DNA from: Gammaproteobacteria bacterium
GTDB lineage: Bacteria; Pseudomonadota; Gammaproteobacteria; Steroidobacterales; Steroidobacteraceae
Direction of reading: 5' to 3'
DNA length: 5,178 nt
Assembly: GCA_003165495.1 (NCBI GenBank)
Contig: PMMB01000097.1
Span: 11,453 to 16,630, forward strand
Each line of letters begins with the position of its first letter. Position 1 is the first letter of the stretch. The translations under genes and the position numbers were made by a program. Under the pieces are notes generated by a model. It ran no database searches, was not told the DNA's origin, and saw only the letters and a list, made by a program, of their open reading frames with translations. Below, piece after piece: positions 1 through 5,178 of this stretch.

Positions 1-1169
1 GGCGGATCGCGAGAAAGCAGCAGGAGCGGCGGCACAAACGCGCCGCGCGTGCGGTCGGCGCCCGCCACCTCAAACTGATCCAAGTTACCAGCGACCAGGT
101 CGGCCTCATGACGTAGTGCAGCCACACGCGTCAGCACTTGGGTTCGCTGTTCCTGACTCACTAAGGGGCCCATGCGCACGCCTTCTGCGCGCGGATCGCC
201 CACGATGATCTTTTGCAGCGCCGTTTGCAATGCGGCGACCACATCGCCCGCCACTGCGGCCGGCACCAGCGCCTTGCGGATGGCCGTGCACTTCTGCCCT
301 GCTTTGACGGTCATTTCGCGAACGACTTCTTTAACGAACAAATCAAACTCCGGGGTGCCCGGTGCGGCGTCCAGAGCAAGAATGCTGGAGTTCAACGAAT
401 CGGTTTCCGCGATGAAAGGTACGGCATGTCGAATGATGGCGGGATGCACGCGTAAGTAAGCCGCCGTCTGCGCCGACCCCGTGAACGAGACGGTGTCCTG
501 GCAATTGAGATTGTCGAATAAATTCCCTAGGCCTCCGCACACCAGTTGCAGCGCACCCTCGGGCAGGATCTTGGATTCGATAATTCGGCGTACGACGCGT
601 TCCGTTAAGTAAGCCGTGACGGTCGCGGGTTTCACGATGGCCGGCATGCCGGCCAATAGCGTGGGCGCCAGCTTTTCGAGCATTCCCCAGACGGGGAAAT
701 TGAACGCATTGATGTGCACCGCCGCGCCTTCACGCGAGACGTAGATGTGCTGCCCGACAAAGGTACCGGCCTTCGACAGACCTTCGACGTCGCCATCGAT
801 GTGGATACGCGCGTTCTGGAGCTCTCGGGAGGCTTTCCCGGCGAAGACAAAAACCGTACCGATGCCTCCATCGATGTCGATCAGGGAGTCGTTCATTGTC
901 GCGCCGGTGTGGTAGGAGAGCGCATAAAACTCTTCCTTGAGTTCTGCGAGACGTTTGGCGACCACCTTTAAAAGACCGGCCCGCTCGTGAAATGTCATTG
1001 CGCGCAGTTCGGGTCCGCCCACCTCGCGGGCGTGGGCGAGGACGGCGGCGAAGTCGACGCCGGCGGAGGATGCGTGAGCGATGACTTCGCCCGTGGTGGC
1101 ATCGCGCATCGCAACTCCGTTATCCCGGCCGCCTTGCCAGGCGCCGCAAACATAGCTCTGCAAGTTCAT
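1..1169 (-). CDS. paaZ: PaaZ, oxepin-CoA hydrolase / 3-oxo-5,6-dehydrosuberyl-CoA semialdehyde dehydrogenase; 5' part only, runs off the window
   Basis: PaaZ opens the seven-membered oxepin-CoA ring with a C-terminal MaoC-like hydratase domain and oxidises the reactive aldehyde with an N-terminal NADP-dependent aldehyde dehydrogenase domain, in the cytoplasm. The window shows 389 codons with no stop, all within the dehydrogenase domain. Visible motifs are NAFNFP (154-159, with the substrate-positioning Asn157), the cofactor-site KPA (180-182), FTGS (229-232), the general-base Glu255 in AETDSLN, and the nucleophile Cys294 in GQKCTAIR. The segments RAMTFHERA, HINAFNFP and EVVREMT match E. coli PaaZ as I recall it, nearly without gaps. 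The protein starts MNLQSYVCGAWQGG, like the E. coli N-terminus. The ATG at 1169 is preceded by GAGGA at 9 nt and lies 18 nt after the paaI stop. The full family protein is about 680 residues, so the rest of the dehydrogenase and any hydratase domain lie beyond position 1. A stand-alone dehydrogenase cannot be excluded from this window. Confidence 0.95.
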   Translation of the reverse strand, partial: MNLQSYVCGAWQGGRDNGVAMRDATTGEVIAHASSAGVDFAAVLAHAREVGGPELRAMTFHERAGLLKVVAKRLAELKEEFYALSYHTGATMNDSLIDIDGGIGTVFVFAGKASRELQNARIHIDGDVEGLSKAGTFVGQHIYVSREGAAVHINAFNFPVWGMLEKLAPTLLAGMPAIVKPATVTAYLTERVVRRIIESKILPEGALQLVCGGLGNLFDNLNCQDTVSFTGSAQTAAYLRVHPAIIRHAVPFIAETDSLNSSILALDAAPGTPEFDLFVKEVVREMTVKAGQKCTAIRKALVPAAVAGDVVAALQTALQKIIVGDPRAEGVRMGPLVSQEQRTQVLTRVAALRHEADLVAGNLDQFEVAGADRTRGAFVPPLLLLSRDP

Positions 1170-1178
1170 ACGGGTAGG

Positions 1179-1183
1179 TCCTC
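1179..1183 (-). promoter_or_regulatory. Ribosome binding site of paaZ
   Basis: GAGGA on the minus strand lies 9 nt before the ATG at 1169, inside the 18-nt gap after paaI. It supports this start codon and suggests paaZ has its own ribosome entry rather than depending only on coupling. Confidence 0.7.
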
Positions 1184-1187
1184 GGGG

Positions 1188-1640
1188 TCACGCCGATTGG
1201 GTTGGTCCGCGCAAGCGTGAACAACGGCCACGGAACTGCGCAAGTACCTGTCGGTTGGAGTCAGTCACAGCCACGTCATAGATTCCATGACGCGCGCTGC
1301 GCGACACTTCGGTGGCCGTGGCGGTCACGCGCTCGCCGCGCGGCGTCGGTGCGAGAAAATCTATACTGGCCCCCGCCGCCACCATCGGATCGCCGTAGGA
1401 ATTGCACGCGAAGGCGAAAGCGCTGTCCGCGAACGCGAAAACGATGCCGCCGTGACACATGCCATAGCCATTGACCATGTCGGGTCGCACGGTCATGGCG
1501 ATTTGGACTCGCCCGGGAGCGGCGTCGATGATTTCGATGCCGAGCGACTGCGAAGCAAAGTCGGCGAGGAACAGCGACTGAACCGCCGCGCGGGCGCGAT
1601 GCACTGCGTCGTCCGCTGCTGAGGTGGTCTCGTGTGACAT
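1188..1640 (-). CDS. paaI: PaaI, hotdog-fold hydroxyphenylacetyl-CoA thioesterase
   Basis: PaaI hydrolyses ring-hydroxylated phenylacetyl-CoA and related dead-end thioesters, freeing CoA when the pathway stalls. The predicted protein has 150 residues (E. coli about 140) and is one hotdog domain. The active-site block spans residues 57-83 and contains Asn57, the HGG turn at 63-65 and the catalytic Asp72 in FADSAFAFACNS. From memory these correspond to Asn46, His52 and Asp61 of the E. coli enzyme, a constant offset of 11 residues. The later FLAPTPRGE and GIYDVAV segments also fit. The frame stays open upstream to 1775, but that 45-residue extension is arginine-rich, overlaps the end of paaG and has no family counterpart. 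The ATG at 1640 gives MSHETTSAAD and lies just 2 nt after the paaG stop (TGA-GC-ATG). No strong Shine-Dalgarno precedes it, so translation is probably coupled to paaG. The stop lies 18 nt before paaZ. Confidence 0.94.
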   Translation of the reverse strand: MSHETTSAADDAVHRARAAVQSLFLADFASQSLGIEIIDAAPGRVQIAMTVRPDMVNGYGMCHGGIVFAFADSAFAFACNSYGDPMVAAGASIDFLAPTPRGERVTATATEVSRSARHGIYDVAVTDSNRQVLAQFRGRCSRLRGPTQSA

Positions 1641-1642
1641 GC

Positions 1643-2431
1643 TCAACGGCCTGTGAAGCGGGGCGTCCGCTTCTCGCCGAATGCGGCAACGCCCTCCGCG
1701 TAGTCGGTAGAACGGCCGAGCTCGCGCTGGGCATCGCGCTCGATGTCGAGCTGCTCGGCGAGCGAGTGTTGCCAACTGCCGCGAATCGCGGCCTTGGTCC
1801 AGGCAAGGCCGCGTGTCGGCCCCACGGATAATTGCTGTGCCAGCACATCGACGGTCGACCCGAGCTCAGCATCCGGAACGCACTGCCAGATCATTCCCCA
1901 GGCCGCTGCCTGTTCCGCCGGAAGTTTGCTGCCCAGTAAGGTCAAGCCCAGCGCCCGTGCATTGCCGACGAGGCGCGGCAAGGTCCACGTCCCGCCCGAA
2001 TCGGGAAGCAGTCCGAGCTTCGAAAACGCTTGCACGAAACTGGCGGAACGCGCGGCAATGACGAGATCACAGGCGAGCGCGATATTGGCGCCCGCGCCCG
2101 CCGCCACGCCGTTGACCGCGGCGATCACGGGCATCGGTAGAGTGTGTAACGCGAGCACCAAGGGCTTGTAGTACTTGTCGATCGACTCGCCAAGGTCGAC
2201 GCCTTGAGAGCCGGGAGCCACCGCGCGATCGCCGAGATCCTGGCCGGCACAGAAGCCGCGACCGGCGCCGGTCAGGACCAGAACACGGGCGCCGCTGGCG
2301 GGCAACCGCGCCAGCGCGAGCCGTACCTCGCCGTGCATTTGCGTATTGAAACTGTTGAGCTTGTCCGGTCGATTCAAGGTCAGACGAGCGATTCCGTTGT
2401 CGACACTGAACAAAATGGTGTCGTATGCCAT
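1643..2431 (-). CDS. paaG: PaaG, ring-1,2-epoxyphenylacetyl-CoA isomerase (crotonase family)
   Basis: PaaG converts ring-1,2-epoxyphenylacetyl-CoA to 2-oxepin-2(3H)-ylideneacetyl-CoA; members also shift double bonds later in the pathway. The protein has 262 residues, the same length as E. coli PaaG, and is a single crotonase domain. Features in order are LNRPDKLNSFN (19-29), the oxyanion-hole segment GRGFCAGQDL (57-66), the glycine-rich NGVAAGAGAN (107-116), and FSKLGLLPDSGGTW (136-149). Asp144 in that last segment aligns with the acidic residue assigned as catalytic in PaaG isomerases. The two glutamates used by true enoyl-CoA hydratases are absent: Asn116 stands at the first and the second is lost in the FSK segment. 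This separates it from PaaF, as does the close match to E. coli PaaG through GMIWQ and the C-terminal RFTG. The ATG at 2431 has GGGGA 5 nt upstream. It follows paaE by 29 nt, the widest gap in the window, and ends 2 nt before paaI. Confidence 0.95.
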   Translation of the reverse strand: MAYDTILFSVDNGIARLTLNRPDKLNSFNTQMHGEVRLALARLPASGARVLVLTGAGRGFCAGQDLGDRAVAPGSQGVDLGESIDKYYKPLVLALHTLPMPVIAAVNGVAAGAGANIALACDLVIAARSASFVQAFSKLGLLPDSGGTWTLPRLVGNARALGLTLLGSKLPAEQAAAWGMIWQCVPDAELGSTVDVLAQQLSVGPTRGLAWTKAAIRGSWQHSLAEQLDIERDAQRELGRSTDYAEGVAAFGEKRTPRFTGR

Positions 2432-2436
2432 ATACG

Positions 2437-2441
2437 TCCCC
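2437..2441 (-). promoter_or_regulatory. Probable ribosome binding site of paaG
   Basis: The minus strand reads GGGGA ending 5 nt before the ATG at 2431. The match is moderate and the spacing slightly short. It is the only purine-rich run close to the start in the 29-nt gap after paaE. Confidence 0.5.
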
Positions 2442-2460
2442 AGGACTTAAGGTGCGTCGT

Positions 2461-3543
2461 CTATTTATGATCGTAGCTAATTTCAAGCGTCGCAGTCGTC
2501 GGTCGAGCCTGACAACACAGCACAAATCCCGCGTCGGTTTCCCAGGGCTCTAGGGCAATATTGTGCGTCATCACCGCGGCGCCGTCCGTGATTCTCGCGC
2601 GGCACGTCGCGCAGATGCCCGATCGGCAGGAAAACGGCAGTTCAAGGCCCGCTCGTTCCGCGGCTTCGAGCACGGACGCGTCGCTGGGCGCCATCGGGAA
2701 GCTGCGGCGTCGGCCATCCATGACAAGGGAAATGGTGGCCAGTACTTCTTGGGGAACGGGCGCGATGTCGTTCTCTTTGGTGACACTCAGGGCCGGTCGC
2801 GGCGTACCGGCGGCAAAGCGCTCGAATCGAATCGGAGCATTGCCGTTCAATGCCTTGATGGCATTGCGAACCTCGTCCACCATGTCGCCCGGACCACAAA
2901 TCAAGTACTCGTCCGCGGTCGACACCTCGACCATATGACGCGCAAGCTCGCGGACTTTGTGGCCATCGATTCGGCCATTGAGCCATTCGGTTTGGTGTGG
3001 TTCGCGGCTCATCACGAAATGCACAGAAAAGCGGTCGATGTAGCGATTCTTGAGCGCGAGCGTCTCTTCCAGAAACATCGTTCGTGAAATGCTGCGGTTG
3101 CCGTAGATCAGGGTGAAGCGACTGCGTGGTTCGCGAGCGAGAATATCCGTGGCGAGAGACAGAATGGGTGTGATGCCGCTGCCCGCTGCGAAGGCCACAT
3201 ACGAATGTTCACGTTCGGCGGCGATTGCGGTACGGAATCGCCCCATCGGCGTACCGACGTCGAGCAGCTCGCCGGGACGCAAATTCGAAGCGAGCTCGCC
3301 GGACATTCGGCCGCCCAATTGGAGTCGGATACCCAATTTGAGCGCGCCGCCCCCCGGAGCCGTCACGATGGAGTAGGTCCGGCGCTCCTCGCGCGCCTCG
3401 ATCATGCGTCGCACGGTGACATACTGTCCCGCGTGGAAGGCAAAGGCGTCACGCAGCGCGGCGGGAATTTCCACCGTCACGCAGGTGGCATCTTCGGCGA
3501 CGCGTTCGACGGCGGTGACTTTTAAGGGATGAAAATTCAGCAT
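2461..3543 (-). CDS. paaE: PaaE, reductase subunit of phenylacetyl-CoA epoxidase
   Basis: PaaE takes electrons from NAD(P)H through FAD and a [2Fe-2S] cluster and passes them to the diiron oxygenase subunit PaaA. The protein has 360 residues (E. coli about 356) and three modules: an FAD domain (about 1-105) with RTYS at 55-58; a nucleotide-binding domain (about 110-240) with GSGITP at 121-126 and CGPGDM at 216-221; and a C-terminal plant-type ferredoxin domain (about 265-360). Cluster ligands are Cys306, Cys311 and Cys314 (C-x4-C-x2-C), with a fourth in VLCCQ at 343-344. By analogy with VLSCQ in E. coli, Cys344 is the ligand and Cys343 is an extra cysteine. The start MLNFHPLKV resembles the E. 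coli N-terminus. The ATG at 3543 is 23 nt after the paaD stop, but no convincing Shine-Dalgarno precedes it. The reductase-ferredoxin order is normal for the family. The stop is TAG. Confidence 0.96.
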   Translation of the reverse strand: MLNFHPLKVTAVERVAEDATCVTVEIPAALRDAFAFHAGQYVTVRRMIEAREERRTYSIVTAPGGGALKLGIRLQLGGRMSGELASNLRPGELLDVGTPMGRFRTAIAAEREHSYVAFAAGSGITPILSLATDILAREPRSRFTLIYGNRSISRTMFLEETLALKNRYIDRFSVHFVMSREPHQTEWLNGRIDGHKVRELARHMVEVSTADEYLICGPGDMVDEVRNAIKALNGNAPIRFERFAAGTPRPALSVTKENDIAPVPQEVLATISLVMDGRRRSFPMAPSDASVLEAAERAGLELPFSCRSGICATCRARITDGAAVMTHNIALEPWETDAGFVLCCQARPTTATLEISYDHK

Positions 3544-3566
3544 GCGCGAATATCAGATGGATTGGG

Positions 3567-4064
3567 TCAGATGCATTTGAAGTATTCGAAAGGTTCGAGA
3601 CAGCCGCGGCAGCGATGCAGTGCCTTGCACGGCGTTGAACCGAATTCGCTGATGCATTCGGTGTCGGTCGACTGACAGCGGGGACAGGCCACGGGTCTGT
3701 CCTGACGCAAAATATCCCGCATGGATGAGGCGGATTGCTGCGGCGGCACGATGCCGTAGATCTCGAGCTTGCGCCGACCTTCGGCGGTGATCCAATCACT
3801 GCTCCAGGCCGGCGACAAAACGCTGGTCACGACAAAGGCGCCGACTCCCGCGTTTCTGAGTGCACCCTCTACGGAGCGTCGAATCACTTCGGTGGCCGGG
3901 CAGCCGATGTAGGTCGGAGAGAGCCCCACTTCGAGCACGCCGTCGGACTGTGGTTTGACGGAGCGAATCAAGCCGAGATCGACGATGCTCAATGTCGGGA
4001 TTTCAGGATCTTCGACGGATTCGAGGGCGCTCCATGCCAGCGACAGACGTCGATCCGAGTTCAC
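3567..4064 (-). CDS. paaD: PaaD, MIP18/DUF59-type metal-centre maturation protein of the epoxidase
   Basis: PaaD is required for an active phenylacetyl-CoA epoxidase but is not a core subunit; it is thought to assist iron-sulfur or iron-centre assembly. From the GTG at 4064 the protein has 165 residues, the same as E. coli PaaD as I recall it. The N-terminal MIP18-like domain carries VEDPEIPTLSIVDLG (17-31) and PTYIGCPATE (50-59), including the family cysteine Cys55. The C-terminal part is a small cysteine-rich, probably zinc- or cluster-binding module with Cys127, Cys130, Cys146, Cys152, Cys155 and Cys164, plus a non-conserved Cys137, and ends FEYFKCI. The frame is open upstream to 4226, but those residues lie inside paaC and do not look like the family. 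The GTG overlaps the paaC stop in GTGA, and GGGAG stands 7 nt before it. The stop is 23 nt before paaE. Confidence 0.93.
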   Translation of the reverse strand: MNSDRRLSLAWSALESVEDPEIPTLSIVDLGLIRSVKPQSDGVLEVGLSPTYIGCPATEVIRRSVEGALRNAGVGAFVVTSVLSPAWSSDWITAEGRRKLEIYGIVPPQQSASSMRDILRQDRPVACPRCQSTDTECISEFGSTPCKALHRCRGCLEPFEYFKCI

Positions 4065-4837
4065 CAGCGTGCTCCCGGATAGGTTCGCTGCAGGTGTTGC
4101 ATCTCGGCGAGAATGTAGCCGAGATGTTCGCTGTGTTGACCGCGCTTGCCATGCCAAGAATGCGGGCGATCTCTGGGACGCTTCAGCGTCGCCTCGGCAA
4201 GTATCTCGTCGATACGCCGGACCCAAGCCACTTGAACGTCGGACAATCGAGGAGCCACGCCGTGATCAGCCATCGTCCGATCCAACTCATCCTCGGCGAA
4301 CAGCTCTACCGTATAAGGCCAGAGAGTCTCCAGGGCCGACTGAACTCGCGCGTGACTGTCCTCGGTACCGTCGCCGAGGCGCACCAGCCAGCCGCTGCTG
4401 TAGCGCAGGTGATAGCGAATTTCCTTGACTGATTTCGCCGCAATCGCGGCCAAGCGTTCGTCCGTGGACGTTGCCATGCGCTCGTACAATTCCAATTGGA
4501 AGGCATCGATCAGTACTTGGCGCACAATGGTCTGGCCGAAGTCGCCGTTCGGCTGTTCCACCAATATCGCGTTCAAGTATTCGCCATGCTCGCGCAGAAA
4601 GGCGATTTCGTCCTCACCGCGACCCCGGCCTTCGACCTCGCCGGCATAGGTCAGTAACAGCCGCGCCTGGCCAATCAAGTCGAGCGCGATATTGGCTAAG
4701 CCCAAATCCTCTTCGAGCGCGGGAGCATGGCCGACCCATTCGCCGAGCCTTTGCCCGAGCACCAAGCTCAAATCACCCAGGCGTAGCGCATAGCGGAACA
4801 GGGCCTGCGCATCGACCCTGTCTAGGGTCGCGCTCAC
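4061..4837 (-). CDS. paaC: PaaC, structural subunit of phenylacetyl-CoA epoxidase
   Basis: PaaC is the ferritin-like partner of the catalytic subunit PaaA in the epoxidase; it is structural and not the oxygen-activating chain. The protein has 258 residues (E. coli about 248) and is predicted almost wholly helical. Recognisable blocks are LEEDLGLANIALDLIGQARLL (from residue 41), ILVEQPNGDFGQTI (91-104), KSVKEIRYHLRYSSGWL (135-151), and a C-terminal block GQHSEHLGYILAEM (233-246) leading to a terminal ARW. The last block matches the E. coli C-terminus, which ends LPGQQW. A glycine- and charge-rich loop at about 67-76 (GEVEGRGRGE) is probably a surface turn. The start is GTG at 4837, embedded in GTGA with the paaB stop, and GAGGT precedes it by 9 nt. 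Its own stop overlaps the paaD GTG in the same way. The neighbouring paaB, paaD and paaE support the assignment. Confidence 0.96.
   Translation of the reverse strand: MSATLDRVDAQALFRYALRLGDLSLVLGQRLGEWVGHAPALEEDLGLANIALDLIGQARLLLTYAGEVEGRGRGEDEIAFLREHGEYLNAILVEQPNGDFGQTIVRQVLIDAFQLELYERMATSTDERLAAIAAKSVKEIRYHLRYSSGWLVRLGDGTEDSHARVQSALETLWPYTVELFAEDELDRTMADHGVAPRLSDVQVAWVRRIDEILAEATLKRPRDRPHSWHGKRGQHSEHLGYILAEMQHLQRTYPGARW
4072..4076 (-). promoter_or_regulatory. Ribosome binding site of paaD
   Basis: GGGAG on the minus strand sits 7 nt before the GTG at 4064, inside the last codons of paaC. It favours this GTG over upstream in-frame starts within paaC. Confidence 0.6.
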
Positions 4838-5136
4838 AGCGTCTTGACCTCGTCGGGAATCTCATAAAAAGTAGGATGACGGTAGATCTTGTCACGAGCG
4901 GGCTCGAACAAGGAGTCGGTCTCTGCCGGGTCGGAAGCCGTGATGTCTTTGGAGGGCACCACCCAAATGCTGATGCCTTCCAGGCGGCGCGTGTACAGAT
5001 CGCGCGCGTGATCGATGGCCATGCGCGCATCGGCAGCGTGCAGGCTGCCCACATGCTTATGATCGAGGCCGCCGCGTGCGCGGACGAATACTTCGTACAG
5101 AGGCCACTGGCGACTATCGTCGATCGGGGTGCTCAT
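4834..5136 (-). CDS. paaB: PaaB, small subunit of phenylacetyl-CoA epoxidase
   Basis: PaaB is a small non-catalytic subunit needed for activity of the PaaABCE complex, probably bridging the PaaA-PaaC heterodimers or aiding contact with the reductase. The protein has 100 residues (E. coli about 95). Almost the whole chain is recognisable: WPLYEVFVRA (11-20), HVGSLHAADARMA (28-40), YTRRLEGISIWVV (48-60), and YRHPTFYEIP (85-94). The N-terminus has about five more residues than E. coli (MSTPIDDSRQ before WPLYEV). The ATG at 5136 has AGGAG 9 nt upstream. Its TGA stop shares bases with the GTG of paaC (GTGA, 4 nt overlap), so paaC translation is likely coupled. No cofactor motif is expected in this family and none is seen. 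Confidence 0.96.
   Translation of the reverse strand: MSTPIDDSRQWPLYEVFVRARGGLDHKHVGSLHAADARMAIDHARDLYTRRLEGISIWVVPSKDITASDPAETDSLFEPARDKIYRHPTFYEIPDEVKTL
4847..4851 (-). promoter_or_regulatory. Ribosome binding site of paaC
   Basis: GAGGT on the minus strand stands 9 nt before the GTG at 4837, within the last codons of paaB. It confirms the non-ATG start that overlaps the paaB stop. Confidence 0.7.
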
Positions 5137-5145
5137 TGAACGGTT

Positions 5146-5150
5146 CTCCT
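5146..5150 (-). promoter_or_regulatory. Ribosome binding site of paaB
   Basis: AGGAG on the minus strand lies 9 nt before the paaB ATG at 5136. It is the best match to the Shine-Dalgarno consensus in the window and overlaps the TAG at 5151-5149 that probably ends paaA. Confidence 0.75.
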
Positions 5151-5178
5151 AAGCGGCAAGGGTTGCGGTACGTTGGCG
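5149..5178 (-). CDS. paaA: Probable last codons of PaaA, catalytic subunit of phenylacetyl-CoA epoxidase (partial)
   Basis: Ten codons enter from the right edge and read RQRTATLAA then TAG (5151-5149), 12 nt before the paaB ATG. In the family paaA lies directly upstream of paaB, and E. coli PaaA ends in a short basic-then-alanine tail (HARKVA) of similar character. The fragment is too short to identify by sequence, so the call rests on position. One other minus-strand frame also closes nearby, at TGA 5135-5133 overlapping the paaB start, and would give a different C-terminus. Confidence 0.5.
   Translation of the reverse strand, partial: RQRTATLAA

Noticed and set aside
1641..1775. A 45-residue N-terminal extension of PaaI
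   Set aside because: The extension overlaps paaG, is arginine-rich, and is absent from the family. The ATG at 1640 gives the usual length and N-terminus.
1276..1872. A 198-codon open frame on the minus strand spanning the paaG/paaI junction
   Set aside because: It is out of frame with two clearly recognisable genes, its composition is arginine- and serine-rich as expected for a shifted frame in GC-rich DNA, and no domain is recognisable.
2260..2273. A 14-bp perfect palindrome (GACCGGC/GCCGGTC) as a possible operator
   Set aside because: It falls within the paaG codons for the conserved TGAGRG segment, not near any start or gap, and such short GC palindromes are expected by chance.
1643..2431. 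Assignment as PaaF (2,3-dehydroadipyl-CoA hydratase) instead of PaaG
   Set aside because: The two catalytic glutamates of enoyl-CoA hydratases are missing, and the LLPDSGGTW, GMIWQ and C-terminal segments are PaaG-like.
2432..2460. The 29-nt gap between paaE and paaG as an internal promoter or terminator
   Set aside because: It shows no inverted repeat followed by a T run and no -35/-10 pair; apart from the probable paaG ribosome binding site I see nothing in it.
2563..3087. A 174-codon open frame on the plus strand opposite paaE
   Set aside because: It is a mirror of the paaE coding sequence with no recognisable motif and no operon partner on that strand.
4065..4226. A 54-residue N-terminal extension of PaaD
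   Set aside because: It lies wholly inside the conserved 3' end of paaC. The GTG at 4064 has a Shine-Dalgarno-like run and gives the family length of 165 residues.
4471..5139. A 222-codon open frame on the plus strand opposite paaB and paaC
   Set aside because: It is antisense to two well-conserved genes. The translation is rich in Arg, Pro and Ser with no recognisable fold. Long antisense frames are common in GC-rich coding DNA.

Overview
This window is a compact piece of an aerobic phenylacetate (paa) catabolic operon. Every gene is on the minus strand, so transcription runs from position 5178 towards position 1. The base composition is moderately GC-rich, and the proteins match the Escherichia coli Paa set closely as I recall those sequences. 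The source is therefore most likely a proteobacterium, but genus cannot be read from the sequence.

In transcription order the window holds: the probable last codons of paaA (5178-5149); paaB (5136-4834); paaC (4837-4061, GTG start); paaD (4064-3567, GTG start); paaE (3543-2461); paaG (2431-1643); paaI (1640-1188); and the first 389 codons of paaZ (from 1169, running off the window at position 1). Genes overlap by 4 nt or are separated by at most 29 nt. No internal terminator, RNA gene, mobile element, CRISPR array or long repeat is visible. No stretch over 30 bases lacks a gene, apart from the window ends.

The genes cover consecutive steps. PaaABCE is the oxygenase that turns phenylacetyl-CoA into its ring 1,2-epoxide, with PaaE supplying electrons and PaaD helping to mature metal centres. 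PaaG isomerises the epoxide to the oxepin-CoA. PaaZ opens the oxepin ring and oxidises the resulting aldehyde. PaaI is a thioesterase safety valve that releases CoA from stalled or toxic intermediates. The ligase (PaaK) and the beta-oxidation enzymes (PaaF, PaaH, PaaJ) are not in the window.

This is a well-described pathway and I did not find a new system. The points worth a second look are minor: two successive GTGA stop/start overlaps, a paaE start without a visible Shine-Dalgarno sequence, a gene order unlike E. coli, and a paaZ whose C-terminal hydratase domain lies outside the window.
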